Assembly: GCA_019671135.1 (NCBI GenBank)
Contig: JAHRHY010000006.1
Location: forward strand, 558,001-622,000
Direction: 5' to 3'
From: Linnemannia hyalina
Lineage: Eukaryota > Mortierellomycota > Mortierellomycetes > Mortierellales > Mortierellaceae
DNA: 64,000 bases
The translations under genes and the position numbers were made by a program. Within the stretch, counting starts at the first letter, position 1, and each line of letters starts with the position of its first letter. This document shows, one piece after another, positions 24,787-36,594 of this stretch. The notes below the pieces were generated by a model. That model searched no databases and had not been told where the DNA came from. It worked only from the letters and a program-made list of their open reading frames with translations.

Positions 24787-27700
24787 ATGACCACCACAAC
24801 AACGCCCCTCGCCAACCTGGCAGACCCTTCCAAGGACCGCACCTCCACCGCCAACCCAAAGCAACACGCGGACTACACCGATAAAGCGGAGCCCAGATCG
24901 CTTTCTATCGACTATACCTCCACTACCACCAATGGCTCCGCCGGAGTTCCGTCTTCGTACTCTTCGCGTCAGCACCAGCAGGGACACTACGGCCAAAACC
25001 AGGCGGGCAATAATAATGTCTACTCCGAAGATTACTATGACAACAACAACAACAACAACCAACAACAGGACCATTACAACAATACCCACAGTCACCATTC
25101 GTCGACTTCCTCTTCATCGTCGTCCCATTATCCCCACGGTACTAATGGCTCGTCCTATCTGCCCCCACCAATCCAAACGACTGCCTTTGCTGGACACAGC
25201 GATGGCAAGAATGGTGATTCGTCCTTATACCCCCAACAACAGCAACAGCAGCAGCATGGCCACGCTCAGGCTATTCATGCGTCTTTCGTTTCACCTACTA
25301 CGCCCACATCGTCCGCACCATTATCGCCCAATGGTGCACAGCAGGCATATGCACAGGGCCACCACGAGTATGACCGCCCCCAAAGCCATTCATACCACTC
25401 TTCACATCACAGTTATCATACCTCGTACGCTCAGGAGCACCCACATCCTTTGTAAGTACATCATGATCTCTCTGTTTTCAGGAGGGATAGGGGAAAGAAA
25501 AAGAGAGAAAGGGAGGACTAGAATGTGCGCTGAGATTAGTTGATTTTATGAGCACACTGTGTCCACTTTTTTCTACTTTCAGGGGTCGACCAACAATGCA
25601 ACAGCGACAACAATCGCAATGTCGGGGCTGAGATAAAAAATGCCAGAGGATGGGATTGCGTTCCTGGAAAGCTCGTAACGTACTTTTTTTTGTCAACTAA
25701 CACGCATGGCTGTTGTTGTTGATGATGCATCTAATGCTAATTAGGAGTCCTACGGAAGGAAACGGCCATCATGCCTACAACAGCCATCCAATCCCAACTG
25801 GAAAGATCGAGAACGGCAACAACGGAGCTAGCAATGGATCCTACTCCTCCTCGAATTCTTCGTATTACTCAAGGTAAGCCTTACCCAATGGTCCCTATTG
25901 TCACATGGACCACTGTATTTGGCCTTGTTGATAATGCATTATGGCTGAATCCCGCCCGTCACTTGAAAAAAAAGAGCCGATGCCACCCCTCAGTATACAC
26001 ACCTTCGCTCCTGGAGTTCAGTTGCAACCCATTCACTCCCTAATTACCATGTGTCGCGGGTGTGTTAGCGCGTCCTTCGGTCACATGGTAGCACATTGGA
26101 AACTCATCCTTCATTCACGGGAAGTGTGACCGAAAAGAGCTGGATTATGGTTATGGTTGCGGCTCTGATGCTTTTTGTCTTGGTGGTGGCGAGTCCAAGT
26201 GAAAATCTGGGTGGGTGTATGTGTAATTGATTGAGTGGGTTGAGAGCACGATTTTGTCGCCATTCGACTTTCTTTTCTAATAGCTATCGATGTGAGGCAT
26301 GTACGTTCCTTCTGGTACCTTGGATTGTGTTTTTCTTCGGATTGTTCACATCCGCACGAAGGTTCAATGGCCTTTAGTATGACACAGGAAAAAACATAAA
26401 GTAGAGAGCGCCTTTAATTCGTACGCCGAGAAGGAAGAGGGGGAGGACGAGAGCATCGGATGCAAGGGAGTTGGATAAAAGGGAGACACGGTCGTTTTTA
26501 GTTTGTCTTTCGTCTGGGCTTTGGCATCCAACATTTGGCTTTGTCAAAAAGAGGCACGCCGACTCGAGATTGTGCTAAAGAGCCCTTCTTTTGTTTGTTT
26601 TTTATTTTCTTCCCATGCCCCATTTCCGAAGGTTGCCTTCTCCCTCACGCACATTTAAACATGCTCGACTCTTTATTTGCGAACGTGTCGTTCGTTTATT
26701 TTCTCGCCTTTTTCTTTTCATGCTCTCTTACTCCCTCGCCCGCTTTTTGAGAAGAGAAGTAATAACACTGCGGGACTAAAACTCAACTGGGGGGCCACAA
26801 GGAAGAAGGGCTGACTTGATGAGTTTGTGTCACAAAGCGGGGCCAATCAGCGTGCATTCTTTTTTCCCAGGGCCCAATGAATGATTATACAAGTGGAGCT
26901 CTCTTTTTTTCTTCTTTTGTTCGCCATCTCTTCATGCTCTCGCCTCGTCTCAATTACTCACTTAACTCGCCTTTTTCATGCTCACTTGTTCTTTAGGAAC
27001 TACCCTTACAGCTCGAACGCAAACAGCTACAGTTACAACAACAACAGCAACAACCACAGCCACGCCAAACATGGGAGTATCGACGAGCAACCCCGCAGCC
27101 CCGACGAAGTCTTCCCCAATGGCCCTGACCCCTCGTCTTCATTGTACTCGACCTCGGCCCCTTCTCCTTCAATGGGACCTCAATCGCCAACCATCAGGGT
27201 CAAGCGTCGCGAAGTCTTTCCTTATCAGGAGAGCCCTTACTTTTACCCAACCCAGCAGCTCTGCAACTTGTTCAGTCCTGACCAGTCCATGAAGTATGCA
27301 ATATCATTTGTTATGTTCTCATTTGTTCTATCGGTTGACTTGGAAGCGCATGGAAGAAATTGAGAAATGTGGACTGCCCGGTCTGGAACGTGGGTTGCGC
27401 CCATTTCCAACCCCGCTGACCAACATGGAGGTGTCTTCTTTCGCTCACGCTACCTTCTTGCTGAATGAGCCACTAACGTCCCTTTGCTCTCTTTTTTTTA
27501 CAGCTACAACGTCAAAATTGCGGCCAAGATCGACCGCGGCTTTTTTTTGGCATCCAACGACTGGACTTGCTACCGTCGCAACTATTTCCAGCTCAGCGCT
27601 TCTTTCGGCATTCAGGGACTGGACTCCTCCGTCCATTCGGAGGTACCTTGCTTACTGGAGAGAAACGGCGACCTGTTGGCAGTCCGTTCCTTCCTGGTGT

Positions 27701-28972
27701 GCATCGGCGCTCAAATCCAGAACGGCGAAAAGGTGATCGAGTTGGTTCAACATACCCCGAAGCGTGACAAGGGACCACAGATCACCCCACGCCCCACTCA
27801 CATCCGCGCCGGCGGTGATTTGAACGCCAACTCTCCAGGCTCCTATGTCATTACGTTCGAGCGTGTTCAGTTCAAAACCGCCACCGCCAACAACGGCAAG
27901 CGGAGGGCAGCACAGCAGTACTACCAGGTCCACGTGGATCTCTTTGCCGAGCTCGAGTCGGGCGATCTCATCCTGGTGGCCAAATCGTACTCTGCCCCAC
28001 TGGTTGTCCGTGGCCGTTCTCCTGGTCACTACGCCGACAACGACGAGGACAACCAGGATGGCGTTCAGGGTGTGGATAGCCGTCATCATTACAGGAACGA
28101 CAGTGTCAGCAGCATGTCTGGTGCCCCTCTTGGCTCACCAGTCTCGCCTGGAGAGTACCCCTACTACTCTGGATATGCGTATGGATCCTCCTATCCATAT
28201 CAGTCGCTGACCTCAGCATCTCACATAGCCCATTCACAAGATGCTGGTTATTACAACGGTAACCGCAAGGATTCGGAGTCATATCCTGGAAGTCCATTGT
28301 CTCCTGCAGCTGTTCCTCATGCGATTTCCCATGCAGGTGGTAAGACAATATTAGTCATTGGGGCATGCAAAAATGCAACTACTCTTTCTCATGCACACCG
28401 TTCAGTTATACTCACATTTTACTTGTTATCGTCACTATATAGAATCAGTTTCGCCTGACATGTACAGTCCAGCAGTATTTGTTGGACCCGAGTCACCAGC
28501 CTTGTCGATGGGTCGGGTCTCTCACTCAACGAGTCACTATGGAGGCGGCAACAGCTCCTACAACCACTACTCGTCGTCGTACAACAGCCAACAGCACAAT
28601 TACGACATGTACCGGGATCAGGATCATGAGACGCAGATGGCAGGCTTGCGCATCCATTCACCATCGAGCCCCAAACCTTCAAGTGTAGCCAGCTCGCCCT
28701 CGGTCACACCTCGCCGACAGTCGTTCAGCTCGATGTTGATCTCAAAATCAACAGAACGTAGCGTGGGCGGATCGACAACTCGCAAGTCTCGGTCGATCTC
28801 GTTGTCTGGAACAACAACCACGACGACTGTCAGCAAACGCCCTATCAGCAACTCGAGACCTTCGCGCACCGTCCCCGCGACTCCACCAAACGAGATGCAT
28901 AGCAGGGCAGTCCATGGTGTTTTCTCGAAGGATCGCATCCCCGAGTCACCCATGGAGGACCAGCATTTGTAA
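24787..28972 (+). CDS. NDT80/PhoG-domain transcription factor
   Basis: Five exons with agreeing phase: 24787-25451, 25745-25873, 26997-27293, 27504-28339, 28443-28972; 818 aa. The NDT80/PhoG domain (PF05224, p53-like Ig fold) spans about residues 325-545. It includes VKRREVFPYQESPYFYPTQQ, YNVKIAAKIDRGFFLASNDW, CYRRNYFQLSASF, FLVCIGAQIQNGE, IELVQHTPKRDKGPQ, SYVITFERVQFKTATANNGK and YYQVHVDLFAE. Both flanks are disordered (Thr/Asn/Gln/His/Tyr-rich, then Ser-rich with SVTPRRQSFSSMLISKS). Relatives are yeast Ndt80 (mid-meiosis) and Neurospora VIB-1 (incompatibility, protease secretion). Here a DNA-binding developmental or nutritional regulator is inferred. The second intron, 1,123 nt, is the longest in the window. 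Confidence 0.93.
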
Positions 28973-29530
28973 TGAATTCAGTTTTTTTTCCTCCCTTATT
29001 TCTCTTTTCATCGTTTGTTTTATACCTCTCGTCATCGAAGGCGATTGCTCTTGTATGTAGCATGTAGCTTCAGTCGCTGTTCCCTTTCCCACCCATTTTT
29101 ATCTTCTCTCTTTTTTTGGACCACATACCCCCGCTGTTTTCTTCTTTTTCTTTTTTCTTGTCTTTGTCTCTCAAACACCAACAAAGAAATTAATGAATAC
29201 GAAAAAAAACAGCAAAGATATGCTGTGCGCTGGCCGCATCGCCTACTTTTCCGTTTTTTTTTAATATGCACGCGTGACGTAGGACTGTGTGTATTAACTA
29301 TTAAGCTCCTCAGTCAAACTGCTCAGCTTTTGTTTTGTGCCTTCCCAACAGTTCATCACAACAATTCATCACATCAGGAGACGACCGAGATTCCCACCGC
29401 CGCATTTTGCTGCTTTTTGACATCAGGATCACTCATCCCAGAAAACGGATACCGGCTACCATCAACATCGCATCGAAAGCACCTATACATCTTTGCACGA
29501 TCAACTACCTCGTCAACATCAGCAGAAATA
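28973..29530. other. Intergenic region between NDT80-like and TPX2-like genes
   Basis: This 558-bp stretch holds the 3' end of the NDT80-like gene and the leader of the next. An open frame runs through it into the next gene from 29015, but its T-rich codons upstream of 29531 look like untranslated DNA. No RNA gene is seen. Confidence 0.5.
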
Positions 29531-32377
29531 ATGAATCCAGCCACAACACGATCACAACCCGCTACCACTACTCCCGCGAGTACTACTTCGGTCTTCAGAA
29601 GTGGTGTCACCAGGAATAGCGGTAACGACAATAACCCCTTCTTGGAAACACCTGCGCGGAAACTGTTCAAGCACCACCACCACCACCACCACCACGACGG
29701 CACCACCAGCAGTAGTGGCGCCTTTTCCGGATCGGGCTACACGCACCAGCAAGGTTCTACGTCGATGTCGTCTTCAGCGTTTGTCCGGGGACTATCTGGA
29801 GGAAACCATGCGTTCGCGAAAGGAGGAGTAACAGGAGCAGTTGCGCCATCTTTGCCGTCCTCAAGGAAGCCGCAGCGACTTGTGCTAACAAGAGTTATGC
29901 CGTCCAGTACCACCACCAGCAACAACACATCGTCGTCTACTCCACTCTCTGCAACAACTCCGATATCGGGGATGGGGTCAGTACCGGCAACGGTGACGAC
30001 TGCCACAGGCGGAGGAGCGGGAAGAGAAGGAGGAGGAGGAAAATGGGTAATGACAGCATCTTCGCCGGCCGAGCCATCGTATATGAGCACATTCGCGACC
30101 TCGTCGCCTTTTACCACCACGACGATAGATACGACAATGCATGTCAAGGACAGTCATGGGTTCATCATCCCATCTGCACCCACCGCTCGTACTTCAGGAA
30201 AGACACCTCGGGTACATCAACAACAGTATCCAAGTACGACTCCCAAGGGCCCACCCAACCAACATTATCTCGAACAACTTGCCAAATCGCTGGAATCAGA
30301 GCCTGCGCCAAAGCTGAATCTGGGTCTCGTTTCAGTAACGGGTGAGGGAGAGGAAGGGTTACAGGACCAGGAGAAGGAACAGGAACAAGAACTCCCGGTC
30401 GAGGCTGTTCCTCCAGCGAACTCTAGGATGATGGATTTTGCTCGCAAGTCGATCATGCAGCACTCTGCAGCGGTGCCTGGGTCTATTTTCCGCAAGCTGG
30501 GCAACAAAGCGGGATCTCAGCAGTCGTTGACTCATTCGCAGGCGCGTTCTTTGATCAGCAGCAACGATGACAGCAGGACTCTGCATCAGCCTTCTGTTAC
30601 CTCAAAGCCGACGCCACCAGTCCAACCACCAGTCCAACTACTAGTTGCTATAAAACCAACGGCGGCAAAGGCCGTGTCGCTTCAGGAAAGGATGACCACA
30701 AAGCGTCCAAATGAGTCGACGGCGGCAAAAGAGGCAAAGGAGATCGTGAATCGTTGGGAGCCGGCTGGAGACTTGGCGTTCAGATTCGTGCCGTCTCCTA
30801 AACCTCCTACCAATCCAACAGCAGAAGCAACGGCACCGACAACGACAGCAAAACCATTAACCTCAGAGACTTCGACTCCTTCTCACGTGTTTTCACGGAG
30901 TGTTCTTGACTTTTCTGGTCCGAGTGAACCCAAGTTCCAAAGGAAGCCTGCCCTGAACCCCACGATCACCCCTGCCGCCGCCACACCCATCAGCAGCAAC
31001 AACAGCTACAACAGGTTTTCAAAACCTATATACCCTAATAAGGCACACCAGCCGCCTTCGATGACTGCGATGCTGAAGGACATTTCGTCCGCAAAGGAGA
31101 ACAGGATGCCACCAACGACTGCAACCACTACTAAAACAACAGCAGCAACAACGGATGTGGACGTGGAAATGGGCGATGGGGGAGCTGAGGGTTCTGGCGG
31201 CCCTCAACGGCCGTCGCCTGCTTTCGACATCAGAGCAGCATTGCGAATGGTAAGCTTCAGATCGTTTTTATGCAGAGCACACTCGTGCGCACTCGAACTT
31301 GTAATTATTTCGATGTTCAATAGGTGAACTAACACACTTAACTTTTATCAACTCTCCCTCTCATGTTGATAGGACTCTGCGAGGACACAGTATCAGCTAC
31401 CTAGTCTGATAGCCTCACTTTCACCACCACCGAGCCCTCGACGCCGGCCCACACCGTACTTGATTCCTTCCGCCAACGATCGGGAAGCACTGCGGATACG
31501 TCGGACGCCTGGGTTCAAGGCGCGGCCATTAAATCCCAAGATTTTCACGGGCGCAGGAGATCTTGGGCTTCCCAAAATTCAAAAGCCAGCGCTCACGGTG
31601 CCAGTCTCGCCAGTGTTCAGTCAACGGAAAAGAGTCAAGGATGTGGTCGTTACCGAGGGGCTGTCAAAGGAGAAGGACGTGTCGTCGAGTACGGCGGCTA
31701 CGCGGTTGAAGGAGATGATTGGGGCTGGCGCTGTGGAGAAGCAAAAGCAGAAGCAACAGAAGCAGCAGCAGGAGCAGACTGGCAGGCATCAGGTGGTCTC
31801 GGCTGGTGGCAGGCAACAATCTAGTAGGCGCATTGTTCAGCCAAGAATTGTCCATCATGCCCAGACATCGCGGCGGGACCGCAACATAGGCAAGGACAAG
31901 AGTCTTGGTGGTGGAGGGATGGGAGGTGGTGCGCGGCGGATTGAGGTCGCTGGCGTTGGGAGAGGAGGCCAGGTTGGTTTGGAGTCGTCTTTGAAGCCCG
32001 CATCACTGGTTGTTCCGAGCGTGGACCAGACGCGTCCTGATATCGATGTTGTTGGCGCTCCCGGGTCGGATTTGGGTCTGCACCACCACTATCACCACAA
32101 CCACGAGATGTATACATCATCATCAGCAGCTACAGGTGGCGTATCCAAGTTGCGGCGACCTATTACTGCTGCTGGAGGTGCCACGACTCGGCCGGTGCCC
32201 TTCAACTTTGCGACGACCGAGTTGCAGCGGAAGCGGATGTTGTACCAGCCCACTCCTTCAGATTATTCTCTGATCGCCACTTCTGCGCCGTCTTCGTCCG
32301 GGGCTGTTGTTGGGAGCGGTAGTCTTATGGGTAGCACGAATGGGTTGTCGTTGGAGGACCTTATGCCTAACATGTAA
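29531..32377 (+). CDS. TPX2-like microtubule-associated protein (candidate)
   Basis: Two exons, 29531-31249 and 31373-32377; 907 aa. The start MNPATTRSQP was chosen because the frame upstream is T-rich leader. The first 570 residues are mainly Ser/Thr/Pro-rich and disordered, with a His run (29669-29694). The distinctive region is in exon 2: ARTQYQLPSLIASLSPPPSP, ANDREALRIRRTPGFKARPLN then PKIF, DLGLPK and KPALTVPVSPVFSQRKR. This succession resembles the central (importin-binding) block of TPX2 proteins, which target Aurora kinase and promote spindle microtubule assembly. The near-terminal PVPFNFATTELQRKRM also recalls TPX2-type PF-F-ATE motifs. The match is from memory of the pattern, so the name is provisional; the gene itself is clear. 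Confidence 0.6.
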
Positions 32378-32783
32378 AATATATCGTGAGAGACGATATT
32401 TCCTCTCCTCCCCTCCCCTTTCATTTGACCCTTCAATTTAAACAAATACTTTTTGTACCTGCAATTTCTTTGTTGGCAGGAAACCATTATTGTATCGATA
32501 AAGTCTGTTCAGCAAAGCATGATGACCTTCTGTTTGGGTGTTGCATAGATGCGAGACCAGTATACGATCTCGCTATACTGCTTACTTAATTTGCTTCCAT
32601 CATATCATATCATACCTCTTCCAAGTTAACGTTCCTCTACTCTTGTTCTGCACAATTTACGAGATGTTCTTTTCATTTTTTGTATCTTTTCAACGATTAG
32701 AGTACATTCGCTCCAAAATGTGCATGCATCTTTCTTCAAACAGAACTCCAATTATAAAAATATACATGCTATTACTATATGTT
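32378..32783. other. Convergent 3' spacer
   Basis: This 406-bp spacer separates two convergent genes. It is AT-rich and carries AATAAA-like and TATATA signals for 3' processing of either transcript. No coding frame is convincing. Confidence 0.5.
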
Positions 32784-34538
32784 CTACTTTCTGGTCTTCA
32801 GCTCCCCACGAGCAATCATTTGCTCTGTACACAGCTCCGTGGCCTGGTTGCAGGAATAGTTCCCATCTCTGGATCTGCGCTTGACCAAACCATCAATCTC
32901 TTCGAATGCTGCCAAGAGTGCCTCGTCTTTGGAAATAATATCATCTTGCATGAGACGTTTCTGGATAAGATTCACCTCGTTTGCTATTCTCCTGATGTTG
33001 CTGACATGCCTCTCCGTATTGTCTGCTTGTCGTTGTGGTAACCTGGCTCTGCGTTTGGAGTTGCCGTCTGTGGGCTCCAACTTCGCCTTTAGCTCGCTCT
33101 CATACCGACGAAACTCCTCGTATATACTCTTGGTCGAATTATGGTCTCTTGTCCAAATGAACCAGTCATCCCGTGGTTGGCCACGCGAACGCTCTGTCCC
33201 TTTCGATTGTCCTACTGCAGGCTCCGGTGGATGTGTTTCGGACGGTCGAGTGTCCTTAGGTTGATTTCTCAGTAGAAGTTCCAACTCGGAAGGATGATGT
33301 TGAATCGACGGTGGTGCAACAGTCGAAGGAAGATCCTGAATATCAGAGCCTGGGTGGAGCGGAAGGATCGCGACCGGCGTAGAACCCTTGACTGACTTGG
33401 ACTGCTTCTGCTTTGGCGTGGGAGACGAGGTGCCAGAATTACGACCGCTGGGAGGCAGCCAACCCGGGCCTGGGACACCAGAAGTGCCGAAGTGGTTCGA
33501 TTGGCCCGAATAGCCAGGAATAGGCCCTTGGAAGCGCTGCTGCCGCGCCATAGAGTCCATTGCTTGTTGCATAGACTGGATACATGCCGCTTGGACTCGA
33601 AGCTGTTCTTGTTGTTTACGAAAATCTTCCGCAAGACATGCGAGCATATTGTTCGTCCATACGCTTTGGCTGGACTGCTGGGCAAGGTTGTCATTAGCTG
33701 CGCTCAGGAGCTTCGTTAACACCTGCATGTCATTCGCCTGGTTCTGGCTCGATGCCTCCAAGGCGCGCAACATATTGTCGGGAATGTTTCGTGGCACATC
33801 AACTCTTTGTATCGTCACCGCCGCGATAACATCCTCCTCATCTTCATCTCTGTCACCTCCAAGTTCTTCAGGTTCTGACTCCGAGCCTTTCAAATAATCG
33901 ACTTCAGAAGAATCTATCGCCATGTGTAGGGGAAAAGGATGTTAGACGATATAACGTAGATTGTTATAATATAATTAACGCATGCACAAATTACCTGGAT
34001 CATCACAGTCTATATCCTCGACTATGAATGAAAGGCTCTTGTTGGCTGCCGCTTGTTTCGCGTTCTTTGGTTGCTTGGTACTTTCCGCTGGCGCGTTTGC
34101 TGAAGCTGTAAGGCCATTAGCTGAGTCGGTCCCATTGTCGGCTGATCCAGCTCGCTTGTTTCTGCTCCTCCGTTGTTTTTTCTTAGGAGGGGAGATGGCA
34201 ATGAGAGGGATTGGTGAGCCGTGCCTGTTTGTGATTGGATTGGTGCTGCTGCTGGTAGCAGGATTGATTGAGCCTGAGTGTAGTCCCTTGTTTACGGTAG
34301 GCGGGGCTGATGATGTAGGTGAAGTGACTTTGTCGAAGTCGGCATTGTTTTCGTCGGCAATGGCAGCGAAGGAGCCTGAGCGTCGTCTCTTGATTGTGGT
34401 AGACGGAGTTGGTGGTTTGAATGGGATGCTCTTGGAGTAAGAGGCACCTGAGCGTGTTTCCCTAACTATGGTGGATGGTTTTGGTGGGGTCTGGGTGTCG
34501 GTAGAGTAGCCTCGCCTTTGTCCCCTCCTGCGGCTCAT
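32784..34538 (-). CDS. Orphan two-exon protein, charged and partly coiled
   Basis: Exons 34538-33995 and 33913-32784; 557 aa, phase agrees. The first exon is basic and disordered: MSRRRGQRRGYSTDTQTPPK, and a nuclear-localisation-like PPKKKQRRSRNKR. The second begins acidic (DSSEVDYLKGSESEPEEL). A predicted helical stretch follows (about 230-305: MLRALEASSQNQANDMQVLT, LAEDFRKQQEQLRVQAACIQ), then a Pro-rich linker. The C-terminal 120 residues, from DDWFIWTRDHNSTKSIYEEF to MIARGELKTRK, look folded and helical. The Trp-containing helical layout recalls the GCR1_C-type domains of some fungal regulators and mobile-element proteins, but this resemblance is weak. A nuclear DNA-associated role is a guess. 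It neighbours a pseudogene and another orphan, suggesting a fast-evolving patch. Confidence 0.75.
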
Positions 34539-34742
34539 TATGTTGTCGAGAAGAGAGAAAAAAGTGAGGGCAGAGTGTTGTGGATAAAAGGTGGGCGGAC
34601 AAGAAAGCGAGAGAGGAATAGAATATGGGGAGAATGGAAAGGTTGCAAGCTAAGCCAGGGAAGGGGAAAGTAGACAAACAACCACGCGTTTAGATGGATT
34701 TCTCTAACCAATAGGAATGCACTATATGTTGGAGACTCATCA

Positions 34743-35530
34743 TCACTTACTATTTGAATGAGGGTTATGTCTGAAAATGAACTTATTCAACTCCTTCTCA
34801 AACTCCCGATCTTTTGACAGGTCTCCATGTATCCTCTTGAGTAAAGGCCAATGATCCAACATCCACTCAACATTGTTGACTTCAGGCGGAGATGCTTGAG
34901 AGGCGGTACATGGCAGATTATCGCTGCAAAGCCCTCGTCCGTGTAGGCCACTCTTTCCAACTCAAGATCCTCCAGGAGTGGCAGCTCAAGATAAGGAACA
35001 AATACATCGACCGGGAGGCCTTCAAAGGTCCTCGACCACCTGAGTCTCGTCAAACCACGACATACTTTCAGAATCCTCAGGTCATGGTCCCGCATGTCGT
35101 TGCCGTCCACTGTCAAGTAGGTGAGGCGCTTCAGTCGACTGAAGGCCACATCCAAGTTGAGTCCTCGTCTCGACTGGTCAAAGCCCGAATACTCCAACTC
35201 CTCGAATCGGCTGACCGCCCTCCAGAAAAACTGCTGGGCACCGTAAGCGAATTCCGGTAAACTGGCACCGTTCAGTTCGAGTCGCCTAGGATGAGGCAGC
35301 GTAGCAAAGGCAGAGAAAGACGGATAAGAAAGATAGCGGTTCCAAAAAAAAAAGAGACAATACTCTCCGCAATCAACGCCACCAACTTTCATAGTCTCAA
35401 TTGATGATCCAACCGCTGTTTCCCTAGAACATTGATGTCTCCATCTGATGCCGGTCTGGTTAAAGAGGTCCAAAGAGGTCCAAAAAGCTCAGACTTTCGC
35501 CAGAAGGTCAAAATGTTTGCCCTTAAGGAA
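34743..35530 (-). pseudogene. Decayed LRR protein gene (F-box/LRR type)
   Basis: Reading on minus, 35473 to about 34870 encodes leucine-rich repeats: LPHPRRLELNGASLPEFAYG, FSRLKRLTYLTVDGNDM, ELPLLEDLELERVAYTDEG, PPLKHLRLKS. The sequence then continues as a typical LRR/F-box end only in another frame (VEWMLDHWPLLKRIHGDLSK to a stop at 34745-34743), so a frame break lies near 34875. At the 5' side a 10-bp tandem duplication (GAGGTCCAAA twice, plus strand 35465-35484) shifts frame, and an in-frame stop lies at 35491-35489. No convincing start or F-box remains. Such F-box/LRR families are large in Mortierella-type fungi (known). A spliced gene with small introns is the alternative, but no suitable splice sites bridge the breaks. 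Confidence 0.6.
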
Positions 35531-35944
35531 ATCGAATCGAGATTGAAGGGCAGGTTTGAATGAGAGAGGAGTCAAAAGAAAAGGAGAGGTGCAAGAGTGC
35601 AATGAGCACAAAAAAGGAAGAAAAAAGTGGCTGCTTGTATTCTTACACGCGTGCAACACGGTCGCGACGTGATCATTTTTACGCGCCTACTTTTGTACAT
35701 TGCAATTATCGCAATTATTACAATCGGGTTTTCTATCAGTGATGATAAAATACCATGTGTTGCTGTTTGGTCGCAAACATTTTTTTCAATGGTATGCAAG
35801 TACATGAACAGTCCATTACTAGCAACGCCTTTTCTTTTTGAACCACTTTAGTAAAACGAAAAGGCTGAAGTATACATACTCTTGAACAAATGTCTTTCAG
35901 CTCGTCTCCCTCGTTGTTGAAAGGGAAGGTGGGAGGAAGGCTCC
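35531..35944. other. Intergenic region, AT-rich
   Basis: About 400 bp between the pseudogene remnant and the small three-exon gene. A minus-strand frame at 35948-35736 could be an extra 3' exon of the neighbour (it contains NNEGDELKDICSRVC), but no splice model improves on the stop at 35945. Nothing else is seen. Confidence 0.4.
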
Positions 35945-36594
35945 TCATTCTACCCCATTCTGAAGCCCACTTGTCTCTCGCATGCCAATAAACGTCACTT
36001 CCAAGATGACCGTTTGCGATGATTTATCGTTTGCACGGAGCATAAAGTCTTTGACAACTACATGGAATGAGAACATGATCCAGTTGTAAGTAACATAATC
36101 CCTAATAACATTTCGATCTCTCTCGCGTTCAACCCTCCCACGAAAAAAAAACAAGGCTTACGGTGGGTCGTTGTGGTCCTGGAAAAGAGAACAGTGCTCT
36201 CATGGTTCTCAAAGGACGTGATCCTTCTTGTTGACATGACTTTCAGCTCCATGTCAAAGGTGAAAGCGCCATCGTACCGAAGCAAATGAATAAGAAAGTC
36301 GATAGCCTCGCAGTCGTCAAACACCTACGGCACCGAATGAAAAAAAAACCCCGCTACGTAAGTCCCTATCCACTCCATCCTCTTACATAGCTTTGCACCA
36401 TGTAACGAAATAAGAAGTGGTCGCTATGATACCGTCTGTCGTATCTCCATTCTGAGTAGGTGGCGGCCAAGGTAGAAGATCGGGCTGAGGTGGGGCTCGC
36501 CTGGCAGGATGGGGAGCGAAATCAGCCATCGGTGTCTGACTCCATACTGCATCTCGCCTGAGTAGCGGTATGCAAACAGATAGTCGTCTTCCAT
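35945..36594 (-). CDS. Small orphan protein, three exons, 145 aa
   Basis: Exons 36594-36433, 36324-36162 and 36057-35945 join in phase to one 145-aa frame starting MEDDYLFAYRYSGEMQYGV. The protein is mixed hydrophobic and charged without a signal peptide or membrane segment. Motifs include HRWLISLPILPGEPHLSP, YLGRHLLRMEIRQTVFDD, FLIHLLRYDGAFTFDMELK and SSQTVILEVTFIGM. The alternating hydrophobic pattern suggests a compact beta-rich fold. I recognise no family. Support is the good splice sites (GTATCA, GTAAGC donors; CGTAG and TGTAG acceptors) and the exact phase match, not homology. It lies just upstream of the LRR pseudogene. Confidence 0.5.
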
